This document shows positions 1 through 9,100 of a stretch of DNA of 64,000 nucleotides, piece by piece. The DNA lies in NCBI RefSeq assembly GCF_028331445.1, contig NZ_JAQMHX010000005.1, positions 62,001 through 126,000 of the forward strand. The letters are read 5' to 3'. Source of the stretch: Candidatus Phyllobacterium onerii. GTDB taxonomy: Bacteria > Pseudomonadota > Alphaproteobacteria > Rhizobiales > Rhizobiaceae. The notes beneath the pieces were generated by a model. It saw only the letters and a list, made by a program, of their open reading frames with translations. It did not search any database and was not told the DNA's origin. Position 1 is the first letter of the stretch. Each line of letters begins with the position of its first letter. The position numbers and the translations under genes were made by a program.

Positions 1-322
1 AATCGCCGGATTCACCATCACACACATCGTGTTTTTCGTACGTATATGCACCGATAGAAAAGGGCGCCACGTCGCCGCGCACGCCTGCTTCTTCATAGGC
101 CTCTCTCTGCGCGGACTGTGCAAACGTCTTGCCGACCTGTGGCCAACCCTTGGGCAGAACCCAGCGGCCGGTTCCTCGGCTTGTAATCAACAAGATCTCA
201 GGTCGATTTTTCTTGAGGCGATAAACGAGTGCAGCGACCTGGCAGATCCTGCCATCCGGCATTTCGATCCGCTTGTCCGATACGATTTCGTTTAGATAGG
301 TTACGTTCAATGTTCCGCTCAT
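1..322 (-). CDS. Nudix hydrolase (partial, runs off window start)
   Basis: This is the N-terminal 107 residues of a Nudix-family pyrophosphohydrolase; the C-terminus lies before base 1. The Nudix box spans about residues 59-81, with the signature REAYEEAG at 73-80 preceded by PKGWP. The glutamate usually found early in the box is a lysine here (GWPQVGK), as is common in the diphosphoinositol-polyphosphate or diadenosine-polyphosphate type. The metal-binding REx2EE glutamates are intact. The substrate cannot be told from sequence. The ATG at 322 has only a weak Shine-Dalgarno. Upstream lies a 222-bp A/T-rich gap shared with the divergent corA-like gene. Confidence 0.85.
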   Translation of the reverse strand, partial: MSGTLNVTYLNEIVSDKRIEMPDGRICQVAALVYRLKKNRPEILLITSRGTGRWVLPKGWPQVGKTFAQSAQREAYEEAGVRGDVAPFSIGAYTYEKHDVCDGESGD

Positions 323-544
323 TTCAGCTTGTTTTCAGCAAGTGTGAACCGATTCGAATAATCCGCAATCGTTCTTTGGCTACAGTTTGCTGCTTATATG
401 CGACTTATGACATTTTTTTGAACAGCAGTGCAAAAAAAATGGATCGAAATTTCCAGCGGGGCGCGGTCAGAGCCCGACTAAGGGATAGCTGGAAAGGTTG
501 GATCACAAGGGATAACCTGTGTGAAACCACAAATGGGAGGGACA

Positions 545-1585
545 ATGACTTCCAGATCGTCGTTCGAAGAGGCTTCGCGACCTTTCGGTGCTACAGATTC
601 ACCAGAGGATGAAAACGTTAGTGTTGTAGCGTCATGTGTTTACGCCAACGGTCAGCGCATAGCAGACATCTCGATCGATGAAGCAGGAACGTGGACTCAA
701 AAGGAGGGACACGTCGTCTGGATCGGATTGTTAGAGCCGGACGGCAAACTTCTGCACCGGGTTCAAAAGCAATTCGGCCTGCATAGCTTGGCTATTGAGG
801 ATGCGGAACACGCTCATCAGCGTCCAAAGCTCGAGCAGTATGGTGATGCAATTTTTATCGTGGCGCGAACGGCACAACTGATCAATGGCCGTGTAGAGTT
901 TGGTGAAACGCATGTTTTCCTTGGTAAAGGATATATCGTCAGCGTTCGCCACGGAGCGTCGACGTCGTATGCGGCCGTGCGGCAGCATTGGGAGACGTCA
1001 CCTTATGCACTGGCAAAAGGTGAAGATTTCATTCTCTACGCAATTCTGGATTTTATCGTCGACAATTACATGCCGGTGCTGGAAGCAATTCATGATGAAG
1101 TGGAATCGATCGAGGACCGTGTACTCGCGAAACCTATGACCAGCAGCGATATCGAACGCCTGTACATGTTGCGCCGGGATCTTTTGCGGCTGCGCAATGC
1201 GATTGGACCGCTTGTCGACGTGTGTGGACGATTAAGCAATACGGATCTGCCGCAGATACAGACAGCGATGCAGCCTCATTTCAGAGATGTCACCGATCAC
1301 GTCCGCACCGTTCAGGAGAAGATCGATGGTTTGCGTGAGGTTTTAGCCTTTGCGTTTGAAGCGAGCTTACTCGTTGGCCAAAGTCAGGAAACGGTGATTT
1401 CCAAGCGCTTGGCCTCTTGGGCGGCGATACTGGCTGTGCCGACTGCTATCGCCGGCATTTACGGCATGAATTTCAAGCACATGCCAGAGCTTGATTCTCC
1501 CAATGGGTATTACTGGGTGTTGGGTGCGATCGGACTTGTGTGCTTGACCCTATATTGGCGGTTCCGCAAGAGCGGCTGGCTTTAG
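545..1585 (+). CDS. corA: CorA-family divalent metal ion transporter
   Basis: This is an inner-membrane magnesium (or cobalt/nickel) channel of the CorA family, 346 residues. A long cytoplasmic N-terminal domain is followed by two C-terminal membrane segments. The family signature GMN, in the context YGMNFKHMPEL, lies near residue 307 just after the first membrane helix. The protein ends in the second helix and a short basic tail (RFRKSGWL). The start at 545 is chosen because GGGAGGG precedes it by a few bases; an in-frame ATG at 521 lacks such a site. The gene is convergent with gpt, with four bases between the two stops. Confidence 0.92.
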   Translation: MTSRSSFEEASRPFGATDSPEDENVSVVASCVYANGQRIADISIDEAGTWTQKEGHVVWIGLLEPDGKLLHRVQKQFGLHSLAIEDAEHAHQRPKLEQYGDAIFIVARTAQLINGRVEFGETHVFLGKGYIVSVRHGASTSYAAVRQHWETSPYALAKGEDFILYAILDFIVDNYMPVLEAIHDEVESIEDRVLAKPMTSSDIERLYMLRRDLLRLRNAIGPLVDVCGRLSNTDLPQIQTAMQPHFRDVTDHVRTVQEKIDGLREVLAFAFEASLLVGQSQETVISKRLASWAAILAVPTAIAGIYGMNFKHMPELDSPNGYYWVLGAIGLVCLTLYWRFRKSGWL

Positions 1586-1589
1586 AATG

Positions 1590-2087
1590 TTATCCGCCAT
1601 GGCCCTTGGTGATCGGTTCCTGGTAGGTCAGGCCCATATCCCACGGGAAATAGATCCATGTATCCTGCGAGACTTCCGTCACAAACGTGTCGATAAGCGG
1701 GCGCCCCTTGGGTTTCGCATAAACGGTAGCAAAATGCGCTTTCGGCATCATTTCGCGCACGATGGCAGCGGTCTTGCCTGTATCGGTCAGGTCATCAACG
1801 ACCAGAATGCCTTCGCCTTCGTTCTCGAGAAGCCGTGGATCAACATTCTTCAGGACCTTGAGTTCGCCTTGCTCGTCGTAGTCGTGATAGGATGCAATAC
1901 ACACCGTCTCGATCATACGAATGCCAAGCTCGCGACAGATGATGGCTGCCGGGACCAATCCACCGCGCGTAATCGCGACCATGGCACGCCATTCTCGCTG
2001 CATGCCGGCAACACGCCAGGCCAAGGCGCGGGCATCCCTATGGAATTGGTCCCAAGAGACCGGAAAAGCTTTGTCGGGAAGGGACAT
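1590..2087 (-). CDS. gpt: Xanthine-guanine phosphoribosyltransferase
   Basis: This purine-salvage enzyme transfers the phosphoribosyl group of PRPP to xanthine, guanine or hypoxanthine. It has 165 residues, slightly longer than the E. coli enzyme (about 152). The PRPP-binding loop [14 protein letters not shown] lies at about residues 94-107, and ITRGGLVPA (39-47) matches the family N-terminal motif. The ATG at 2087 is preceded by GGAG about ten bases upstream; an in-frame ATG 27 bases earlier is less likely. It lies downstream of the universal stress gene on the same strand, with a gap of about 146 bp, so a separate transcript is possible. Confidence 0.93.
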   Translation of the reverse strand: MSLPDKAFPVSWDQFHRDARALAWRVAGMQREWRAMVAITRGGLVPAAIICRELGIRMIETVCIASYHDYDEQGELKVLKNVDPRLLENEGEGILVVDDLTDTGKTAAIVREMMPKAHFATVYAKPKGRPLIDTFVTEVSQDTWIYFPWDMGLTYQEPITKGHGG

Positions 2088-2233
2088 GGCGCGCACTCCA
2101 TCAGAAAAATGCAATGTAGCGGAAAATCCGCCAGGAATGCATCCCGCAATAGCGGTAAAAGCAAGCCGCTGGCAAGCCGCTTGCGTTGTCCGCCATCCGT
2201 TCTGACGAGAAAAGTGTGATTATTGCGGCCTGT

Positions 2234-3076
2234 TCAGCGCGACATCAATGTCAGGCAGGGCATATCAGCCATTATGGAGCTGGTTACACCGCCGAAGACC
2301 CATTCCTTTAATCGAGACTGGCTATAAGCTCCCATTACGAACAATGACGCATTGTTTTCCGCAATCCAGCGTCGCAGTACCTTGTCGGCAGATTCGGCGT
2401 TCGAATTGATGGTGTGGGGATGTACATTGACACCGTGGCGACGAAGCGCATCAGAAAGCGGTGTGCCGGGGATATCGACATTCGGATCGTTGGATTTCTT
2501 TGGATCAACCCAGACGATATCGACACTTTCAGCCTTGAGTAGCAAGGGGAGTGAATCGAATGCAGCGCGCGATGCTTCGCGCTTGCCATTGAAGGCAACA
2601 ACGACACGATCGATCTTTTCCGGCAGTTTGGTTTTGTAAGGGACAAACAGAACAGGTCGGCCGCTTTCCATGACCAGCGGATCGGTGACGTCGTTGACAC
2701 TATCTGGATCATCAGGATCAGGTTGACCGGCAATTATAATATCGGCTCGCAGGGCGCTTTGCGTAACACCGGCGGACGGGCTGCTGCTTTCGGATCGTAC
2801 AATACGGAACTCATGGGAGATGGTTCCAGTCGACATCTCCGCCCCAAAAAGAGCTGAAATCGCTTCGGAGTTTTCCTTGTGGCGCTGTTCATGGGCTTCG
2901 AACAATGTCGTGTCGGCAAAACCTGTGGGATCGGCATAAACAATCGGCGAGGGGATCGTATAGAGGCCGATGATATGTGTGCGTTCGCTGGACGAAGCGA
3001 TCAACCTTGCGGCGCCTATAACCTTCTTTGCCTCACGCTCGCTGCGAATGAAAGCGATGATCGTCCGAAATGCCAT
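2234..3076 (-). CDS. Universal stress protein, two-domain UspA type
   Basis: This 280-residue cytoplasmic protein has two Usp-like halves. The N-terminal half starts MAFRTIIAFIRSEREA. The C-terminal half has the nucleotide-binding type motif GAYSQSRLKEWVFGGVTSS near its end, followed by MADMPCLTLM as in other rhizobial UspA proteins. The start at 3076 follows GGAGG with six bases of spacing; the open frame extends 12 codons further without a better site. Its partner and stress signal cannot be read from sequence. It belongs to a group of minus-strand housekeeping genes between corA and tRNA-Leu. Confidence 0.88.
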   Translation of the reverse strand: MAFRTIIAFIRSEREAKKVIGAARLIASSSERTHIIGLYTIPSPIVYADPTGFADTTLFEAHEQRHKENSEAISALFGAEMSTGTISHEFRIVRSESSSPSAGVTQSALRADIIIAGQPDPDDPDSVNDVTDPLVMESGRPVLFVPYKTKLPEKIDRVVVAFNGKREASRAAFDSLPLLLKAESVDIVWVDPKKSNDPNVDIPGTPLSDALRRHGVNVHPHTINSNAESADKVLRRWIAENNASLFVMGAYSQSRLKEWVFGGVTSSIMADMPCLTLMSR

Positions 3077-3185
3077 GTTGGCCTCCATAGGTTGTTGCGT
3101 CCTTGAACGCATCAGGCAACATTATACGCCTTTCGCGCAATAGTTGCTTTTGCATTTTGGACAACTTGCGTGCTTCAAAAGCATT

Positions 3186-3935
3186 TCATTGTGCGGGTTG
3201 AGCGGCGATATTTGCAACCATCTCCTTCACGGCTGATTCAGCCGCAAGAAGTTTTACTTCGTCGCGAGCTCTGATCACCAGTTCTGTCGAGAATTTGCCG
3301 TTTTCGTATTTGGGATAAGAACCGATAATCGTATCTGGATGAGCAGCCTGGATATTGCCGAGTGGAACGGCAATCGCACCTTCGCCAAATGGGCAGTTCA
3401 CTGAACGGGACAACAGCTTCTTACCCACTCTCAATGTCGGAATCACATTGTCCAGCATAGCCTGAAAAACTGAAGGGACGCCTGCCATCACGTAGACATT
3501 GCCGATATGGAAACCAGGTGCTGTCGAAACAGGATTGGCGATGTGGGCCGAGCCGCGTGGCATCCGCGCCATGCGCTGGCGGCTTTCGGTGAATTCCATC
3601 CCGCGTGCAGCATAATTATCGCCCATGAGTTTCATCGCTGCCGCGTCGTGTTCGCAAGGGACATCAAACGCTTTTGCAACTGCATCAGCCGTTATGTCGT
3701 CGTGCGTTGGTCCGATCCCGCCGGACGTGAACACGTATTCATAACGTTCCCGCAGGGCATTCAGCGCTTCGACAATGCGATCCTCTTCATCCGGAACTAT
3801 GCGAACTTCTTCGAGATCGATACCGACGGCTGTGAGAATATCAGCTAGGTGACCGATGTTCTTGTCCTTTGTCCGACCTGACAGCAACTCATCGCCGATC
3901 GCCAGCATGGCTGCGGTCACAACTTCATCAGTCAT
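3186..3935 (-). CDS. CinA/MoeA-like molybdopterin-binding domain protein
   Basis: This 249-residue protein has a single MoCF-type molybdopterin-binding domain, the module found at the N-terminus of CinA. The motif TSGGIGPTHDD, preceded by MLAIGDELLSG, marks the fold. There is no C-terminal nicotinamide-nucleotide amidase domain, so this is the short 'competence/damage-inducible protein A' form common in alphaproteobacteria. It may act on ADP-ribose or nicotinamide nucleotides; that is inference. The start at 3935 has AGGAG eight bases upstream. tRNA-Leu lies about 110 bases upstream on the same strand. Confidence 0.85.
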   Translation of the reverse strand: MTDEVVTAAMLAIGDELLSGRTKDKNIGHLADILTAVGIDLEEVRIVPDEEDRIVEALNALRERYEYVFTSGGIGPTHDDITADAVAKAFDVPCEHDAAAMKLMGDNYAARGMEFTESRQRMARMPRGSAHIANPVSTAPGFHIGNVYVMAGVPSVFQAMLDNVIPTLRVGKKLLSRSVNCPFGEGAIAVPLGNIQAAHPDTIIGSYPKYENGKFSTELVIRARDEVKLLAAESAVKEMVANIAAQPAQ

Positions 3936-4046
3936 AAAAAATCTCCTAGCGGGAAGGCGACCGTAAATCTCCAAACGGATCGTCGCAAGCCATTTCGCTC
4001 AGGAAAGCCGAAGGAGCAAAGGTCAAAACCAGCGGCACTTGAGCGC

Positions 4047-4133
4047 TGGTGCGGACGGCGGGACTTGAACCCGCATGACCTATGGCCGACAGATTTTAAG
4101 TCTGTTGTGTCTACCGATTTCACCACGTCCGCG
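4047..4133 (-). tRNA. tRNA-Leu (anticodon UAA)
   Basis: Reading the minus strand, the acceptor arm GCGGACG pairs with CGTCCGC. The anticodon stem ACAGA/TCTGT encloses CTTAAAA (anticodon TAA), a long variable arm follows, and the T arm is GCGGGTTCAAGTCCCGC. The 3' ACCA is encoded in the DNA. The class II shape and anticodon identify a leucine tRNA. Confidence 0.97.
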
Positions 4134-4333
4134 CATTTATGCTTTTCAACGGTTAAGGCGATTCCGTCAACGGTGATTTGCGATATGACTGATAAGCTCG
4201 GTCGAAAAGCGCCATTTCAAGCTGACGCCGGCATTTGGTTAAACCAACACCTTACACCTAAGGTCTCAATCTCTGGTGGATTTGGGCTGCGACCTGGACT
4301 AGAACGCGAGGTCTTCGAAGCAAAGAAATCGCT

Positions 4334-5830
4334 ATGTCCGCTGTTCCATTTCAATTTCCCCTCGCAACTTTGACGAAAGCAGCGTCGCGAAACCCGGCAC
4401 TCTTGCTGGTTCTTCTCTATTTTGCGTTCCAGGTCTTTTTTCTGACGACGATTTCGAATGGCGCGGGTGTGGATGACGCGGAGCAATTAGCCTATGTCGG
4501 TGCTCTGCAGTGGGGATATGGTGGGTCGCAGGCGCCACTCTATACCTGGATAAACAGCATCGCTGGAAATTTCTTTGGAATCAGCATGTTTACCATCTAT
4601 CTCGTCAAGTTCGGTATGCTTGCGAGTTCATTTATCAGTGTCTATTTCGGCGCACGTCTGCTCGGCCTGTCTAAATCGGTAGCTGCTGCTGGCATGCTAG
4701 GCATATTCCTGCTGCCTCAAATAGCGTGGGAATCACAACGGACGCTGACGCACTCCGTCGGAGGCACCACCGGCTGCGCTTGGGCATTTCTCGCCTTCGC
4801 CTGGCATATGAAATCCCGCTCCTGGCATTCGGCTGCGCTGTTAGGGCTTGGCATCGCGTCGGGTCTGCTCGGAAAATTCAACGCAAGTTTCTTCCTCATC
4901 GGGCTCGTTCTGGCTGGTTTTTCCATTCCTGAATATCGAGCCGTTCTTTTGACGCGGAAGAGCTTTCTGGTGCTGCTTGTGTTCATTGCAGCCATAGCAC
5001 CTACAGGCCTGTGGACGCTTTCGCATACAGAGAACCTGTTGGCGCGGTCACATAAATTCGAGATAGGTGAGGGCGGTAATTTCGTTATCAGTCGTCTTCA
5101 CGGCGAGTGGAAGCTCTTCCTCAATGGTGTTCTCTTCTCGGGAATAGCGCTGGTTTTCTTCGCCATCGCTTGGTGGCGAAGCCGGGCAGAACGAATCTCC
5201 TCGCCTCGTCCGTGGAATGACGCCGAAAAATTCGTCGGACGAACCCTACTGTTTGCGCTGGCGGCTGTTTTTGTTGGGGTTCTCATCAGCGGTGCTGCCG
5301 AGGTGAAAGATCGCTGGCTCCAGCCGGTTCTGTTCTTGAGCCCGCTTTATCTGGCAATGCTCTTGGGGCGCTATATTCCAACCGACTTGCCGTTGAAACG
5401 CTTCGCGATCGTCGGTGCGATCTGCGGCCTGATCGTAATTCCAGGATTGGCGGTTAATATTCTGTACGCTCGTGATGGTAAGGCACCGTCTATTGGCCAG
5501 CTGGACTATGCGAAGCTTTTCGCCGTGACGCGCGCCGCGGGAACCTACCAGACCGTTGTGTCAAATGGTCCTCAATTACCGGGAAATCTGCGTCTTTTCG
5601 ACAGTTCAATCATTCCGGTGCATCTAGAAATGCCGAATGCCGTATCACGCATCCGCTTCCCGGCACTTTTTGTCTGGTTCGGCGATGGGATGAATCCGGC
5701 AGTGTTGAGTTTGCTGAACGGCGCCGGTATCGCCGCGCCGCCAGCAGACGTCAAACAGGTGGATCTCACGTATAAATATTACCCCGATCAGTCAGCGCGA
5801 GTGAGCTATTTCATCGTTCCAGCAAAGTGA
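4334..5830 (+). CDS. Glycosyltransferase family 39-like membrane protein
   Basis: This 498-residue polytopic inner-membrane protein resembles the ArnT/PMT class of lipid-linked sugar transferases. The first helix (about residues 23-40) is followed by a periplasmic loop with an acidic pair (GVDDAEQLAYVGALQWGY), where the catalytic aspartate of GT-C enzymes sits. About ten further hydrophobic helices follow, then a C-terminal extramembrane domain (about 390-498). The donor would be a polyprenyl-phosphate sugar and the acceptor a surface glycan or lipid A; neither can be named from sequence. The gene stands alone and is convergent with tctA. Confidence 0.75.
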   Translation: MSAVPFQFPLATLTKAASRNPALLLVLLYFAFQVFFLTTISNGAGVDDAEQLAYVGALQWGYGGSQAPLYTWINSIAGNFFGISMFTIYLVKFGMLASSFISVYFGARLLGLSKSVAAAGMLGIFLLPQIAWESQRTLTHSVGGTTGCAWAFLAFAWHMKSRSWHSAALLGLGIASGLLGKFNASFFLIGLVLAGFSIPEYRAVLLTRKSFLVLLVFIAAIAPTGLWTLSHTENLLARSHKFEIGEGGNFVISRLHGEWKLFLNGVLFSGIALVFFAIAWWRSRAERISSPRPWNDAEKFVGRTLLFALAAVFVGVLISGAAEVKDRWLQPVLFLSPLYLAMLLGRYIPTDLPLKRFAIVGAICGLIVIPGLAVNILYARDGKAPSIGQLDYAKLFAVTRAAGTYQTVVSNGPQLPGNLRLFDSSIIPVHLEMPNAVSRIRFPALFVWFGDGMNPAVLSLLNGAGIAAPPADVKQVDLTYKYYPDQSARVSYFIVPAK

Positions 5831-5834
5831 GGCT

Positions 5835-7337
5835 CTAGTCTTCGACAAAAACCTCATCGCGCTTCTTGCGGATGCTTGGCAGCAGCACGACCACGAGAAC
5901 GGCTGCTGCGAGTAACAAGAGCCCAAGACTGATAGGGCGATTGAGGAAGGTCATGGGATCGCCGCGCGACATGATCATCGCCCGGCGAAGATGCTCCTCC
6001 AGAAGCGGTCCAAGCACAAAGCCGAGCAGTAGGGGTGCCGGTTCGCAGCGGAGTTTTGCCAGCCCGTAACCGATAAGGCCAAAGAAGGCGACAGCATATA
6101 GATCGAACACGTTGGAATTGACGCTGTAAACGCCGATTGAACAGAAGGCGATGATGGCGGGAAACAACATGTAGTAGGGGATGGTCAACAGCTTAACCCA
6201 AAGCCCAATCAGCGGCAGATTAAGCAGAATCAACATGAGATTCCCGATCCACATGGAGGCAATGATCCCCCAGAACAAGGCTGGTTGTTCGGTGGCAACG
6301 TTGGGACCTGGAACGATACCTTGAATGATCATGGCGCCGATCATCAAGGCCATGACCGGATTGGCAGGAATGCCAAGCGTCAGCATCGGGATGAACGATG
6401 TTTGCGCGCCGGCGTTGTTAGCTGATTCAGGGCCTGCCACCCCGGCGACGGCACCCTTGCCAAATTCGCCGGGCGTTTTGGATATACGTTTTTCGACCGT
6501 ATAGGATGCGAAGGACGCAAGGATTGCTCCGCCACCGGGCAAGATGCCGAGGGCGGAGCCAATTACAGTTCCGCGCAAGATCGGTGCGGTCATTTCCTTC
6601 CAATCCTGTCGCGTGGGCCAGAGGTTGGTGACCTTTTTGATCATCACATCGCGGTCATGCTCGTTTTCAAGGTTCCGAAGAATTTCGGCGATGCCGAATA
6701 CGCCGACTGCGAGCGCAACGAAATTCAACCCATCAGACAATTCGAGAATTCCGAGATTGAATCGTGGCGTACCGGTATAAATATCTGTCCCAACGAGCCC
6801 GAGAAGCAGGCCAAGAACAACCATGCCGAGTGCTTTGACGACGGAACCATGGGCGAGAGCGACGGAGGAAACGAGGCCGACGATCATCAACGAGAAGTAT
6901 TCCGGCGACCCGAATCTCAAAGCGACGGCTGTCAATGGTGGAGCAAACACAGCTACCAGGATGGTCGACACTGTTCCGGCAAAGAACGAACCTATAGCCG
7001 CAATTGAAAGTGCAGCCCCTGCGCGGCCCTTTCTCGCCATCTGGTATCCATCGATGGCAGTGACTGCCGACGAGGATTCGCCAGGCATGTTGATCAGGAT
7101 GGCGGTAGTTGAGCCGCCATACTGTGCGCCGTAGTAGATGCCCGCCAGCATAATGAGTGACGAGACTGGTTCGAGCTGAAAGGTGATAGGCAAAAGCATG
7201 GCGATCGTCGCAGTCGCACCGATACCGGGAAGCACGCCGATAAGCGTACCGAGGATGACCCCGATGAAGCAGAACAAAAGGTTGTAGGGCGAAGCTGCAG
7301 TCGCAAATCCGAGAACGAGATTGTTAAGAAGATCCAT
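5835..7337 (-). CDS. tctA: Tripartite tricarboxylate transporter, large permease TctA
   Basis: This is the 500-residue large membrane subunit of a tripartite tricarboxylate transporter (TTT). It shows the family's glycine-rich repeated segments, for example [17 protein letters not shown] near the start and [17 protein letters not shown] in the second half, with about 11-12 membrane helices. It pumps the substrate delivered by TctC, usually driven by an ion gradient. It starts nine bases after the stop of tctB, with AGGG in that gap, so it is translated from the same transcript. Confidence 0.95.
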   Translation of the reverse strand: MDLLNNLVLGFATAASPYNLLFCFIGVILGTLIGVLPGIGATATIAMLLPITFQLEPVSSLIMLAGIYYGAQYGGSTTAILINMPGESSSAVTAIDGYQMARKGRAGAALSIAAIGSFFAGTVSTILVAVFAPPLTAVALRFGSPEYFSLMIVGLVSSVALAHGSVVKALGMVVLGLLLGLVGTDIYTGTPRFNLGILELSDGLNFVALAVGVFGIAEILRNLENEHDRDVMIKKVTNLWPTRQDWKEMTAPILRGTVIGSALGILPGGGAILASFASYTVEKRISKTPGEFGKGAVAGVAGPESANNAGAQTSFIPMLTLGIPANPVMALMIGAMIIQGIVPGPNVATEQPALFWGIIASMWIGNLMLILLNLPLIGLWVKLLTIPYYMLFPAIIAFCSIGVYSVNSNVFDLYAVAFFGLIGYGLAKLRCEPAPLLLGFVLGPLLEEHLRRAMIMSRGDPMTFLNRPISLGLLLLAAAVLVVVLLPSIRKKRDEVFVED

Positions 7338-7346
7338 TTTGCGCCC

Positions 7347-7808
7347 TTACTGCCCAAGCCAGGGGCCAAAACGCCGGAAGGGCAGGCCGAGCGCATAACT
7401 GAACACGATTACAGAAAACAATGTCAGGCCGCCAACCAGCAGGAGCGCGGTTCCGGGGCGCATCTTCGTACTTGCGAAAGCCGCGACCAATCCCGTCAGA
7501 AAAAGTGATGGCACGAAGCCCAATCCCCGGACGGTGAGGCCAAACAGGATCGGTGCCGGCAAAATGAATAGCAGTCCGCGCCACGCAATTGGCCCCATTG
7601 GTTCATGCTGTAGCTGAGTACCCTGAATGATGACGATTATGCCAAGAAGGATAAGGGTTCCGGCCAATACAAACGGAAAATAACCTGGTCCCATGCGGAG
7701 TGCTGTGCCAAGTTCAAGGCCATATGCCTGTATCGCAAAGAAAAGGCCTATAAATATAAACAGTACGCCGCAGATCAAATCGCGCAAACTAAAACTAAGA
7801 TCTTTCAT
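7347..7808 (-). CDS. tctB: Tripartite tricarboxylate transporter, small permease TctB
   Basis: This is the small membrane subunit of the TTT uptake system: 153 residues with four hydrophobic helices. It begins with the typical motif in which the first helix leads to GTALRMGPGYFPFVL (about residues 34-48). It sits between tctC (70 bp upstream) and tctA (nine bases downstream), the standard order. TctB subunits are poorly conserved, so size, topology and context carry the call. Confidence 0.92.
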   Translation of the reverse strand: MKDLSFSLRDLICGVLFIFIGLFFAIQAYGLELGTALRMGPGYFPFVLAGTLILLGIIVIIQGTQLQHEPMGPIAWRGLLFILPAPILFGLTVRGLGFVPSLFLTGLVAAFASTKMRPGTALLLVGGLTLFSVIVFSYALGLPFRRFGPWLGQ

Positions 7809-7878
7809 ATGTTCCCCGCCGCCGTTTCACTCCATAAGAGGGGCCAGAAGCGCTCTCCCACTCCCGGCCCATGGTCTA

Positions 7879-8856
7879 CTAGTCAGCGTATTGACCGGCC
7901 GCTTCTATGACCGGCTTCCAGCGGGTCACTTCGCTTTCAAGCTTCGACTTCAGCCCTGCAGGCGTTGCTTCCGCATCAGTCGATGGCACCGTGCCCAGTT
8001 CAGCAAAGCGAGCGACGACGTTGGGGTCTTTCAATGCCTTTTGCAGGGATGCCGAAAGTTTCTGCGTTACCTCTGCAGGGGTTCCCTTCGGTGCGTAAAT
8101 ACCGTGCCAAATACCTACCTGCATGCCCGGCAGGCCGGCTTCGGCGACGGTTGGAAGGTCGGGAAGGGCGTCAAGTCTCTTGGCCGATGTGACTCCGTAG
8201 GCTTTGATCGTACCGCCTTTGATCTGTTTGGTTGTATTGGTTGTCTGGTCGCACATCAAATCTACCTGACCACCCAGGAGATCTGTCATGGCAGGACCAG
8301 TGCCTTTGTAAGGTACAGTTGTCAGCGGCGTCTTGATCTCGCTCATGAACAACATCCCGCAAAGATGGGAGGCGGCGCCAATACCGGCATTCGCAAGGGT
8401 GATCTTGTCGGCATTTGCCTTGACGTATTCAACAAGGCCTTTGAGATCCGTCGGCTCGAAGTCCTTCTTTGCTACAATGGTCATCGGAACATCTGTGACA
8501 AGCCCCACATATTCGAAGGCGTTTAGCGTGTCATAGGGCAGCTTGCGATATAGCGTGGCGCTGGTTGCCATGCCGATGTGATGCAGCAACAGCGTGTATC
8601 CATCCGGCTCTGCCTTTGCTACCTGGGAGGCCCCAAGCGTGCCACCTGCTCCGCCGACATTTTCAACGATGATTTGCTGACCGAGGTCCTTCGACATGCT
8701 TTCGGCGACAAGTCTGGTAACGGTATCTGTGGGGCCGCCCGCTGCGAACGGCACGACCATGGTGATACTGCGTTCCGGGTAACCCTGCGCAAATGCACTA
8801 CCCGAGATGAGAGCAATGGCGGCTGTAGTGGCGAGTGATGTAAAGAGTTTGAGCAT
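7879..8856 (-). CDS. tctC: Tripartite tricarboxylate transporter substrate-binding protein TctC (Bug family)
   Basis: This 325-residue periplasmic solute receptor has a signal peptide of about 23 residues ending in GSAFA. The family signature follows: YPERSITMVVPFAAGGPTDT, then GQQIIVENVGGAGG and VAKAEPDGYTLL. Bug proteins bind carboxylates such as citrate, glutarate or nicotinate; the ligand here is unknown. The start at 8856 has a strong GGAGG site; the open frame extends 25 codons further into non-coding sequence. It is the first gene of the tctCBA operon. The 243 bp upstream, shared with ade, probably hold the promoters for both. Confidence 0.94.
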   Translation of the reverse strand: MLKLFTSLATTAAIALISGSAFAQGYPERSITMVVPFAAGGPTDTVTRLVAESMSKDLGQQIIVENVGGAGGTLGASQVAKAEPDGYTLLLHHIGMATSATLYRKLPYDTLNAFEYVGLVTDVPMTIVAKKDFEPTDLKGLVEYVKANADKITLANAGIGAASHLCGMLFMSEIKTPLTTVPYKGTGPAMTDLLGGQVDLMCDQTTNTTKQIKGGTIKAYGVTSAKRLDALPDLPTVAEAGLPGMQVGIWHGIYAPKGTPAEVTQKLSASLQKALKDPNVVARFAELGTVPSTDAEATPAGLKSKLESEVTRWKPVIEAAGQYAD

Positions 8857-9100
8857 TAAATTTCCTCCCAGAATAACGCTTTGAATTGCCGCAGTCAGAC
8901 ATGCCAACATTTTCTCCCCGGTCATTGGCAATTCCGTTTTCGACGCGGCGCATGAGACCTATCGGACGCAACGATCGTGGTTCTGTCAAGCAATTCATGG
9001 ATTTCCCCGAATTTTTTGAGAATTCTACTGTGAACAGCGCAGTCACGTTGTTTTTTGGTATATGCATATTCGAAGAGATCAGGCGATCGGAGTGATGACG

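Noticed and set aside
29-295. 88-codon plus frame at window start
   Set aside because: Lies opposite the Nudix hydrolase, whose Nudix box is unambiguous.
7693-8526. 277-codon plus frame across tctB/tctC
   Set aside because: Antisense to two well-supported transporter genes and with no start signal.
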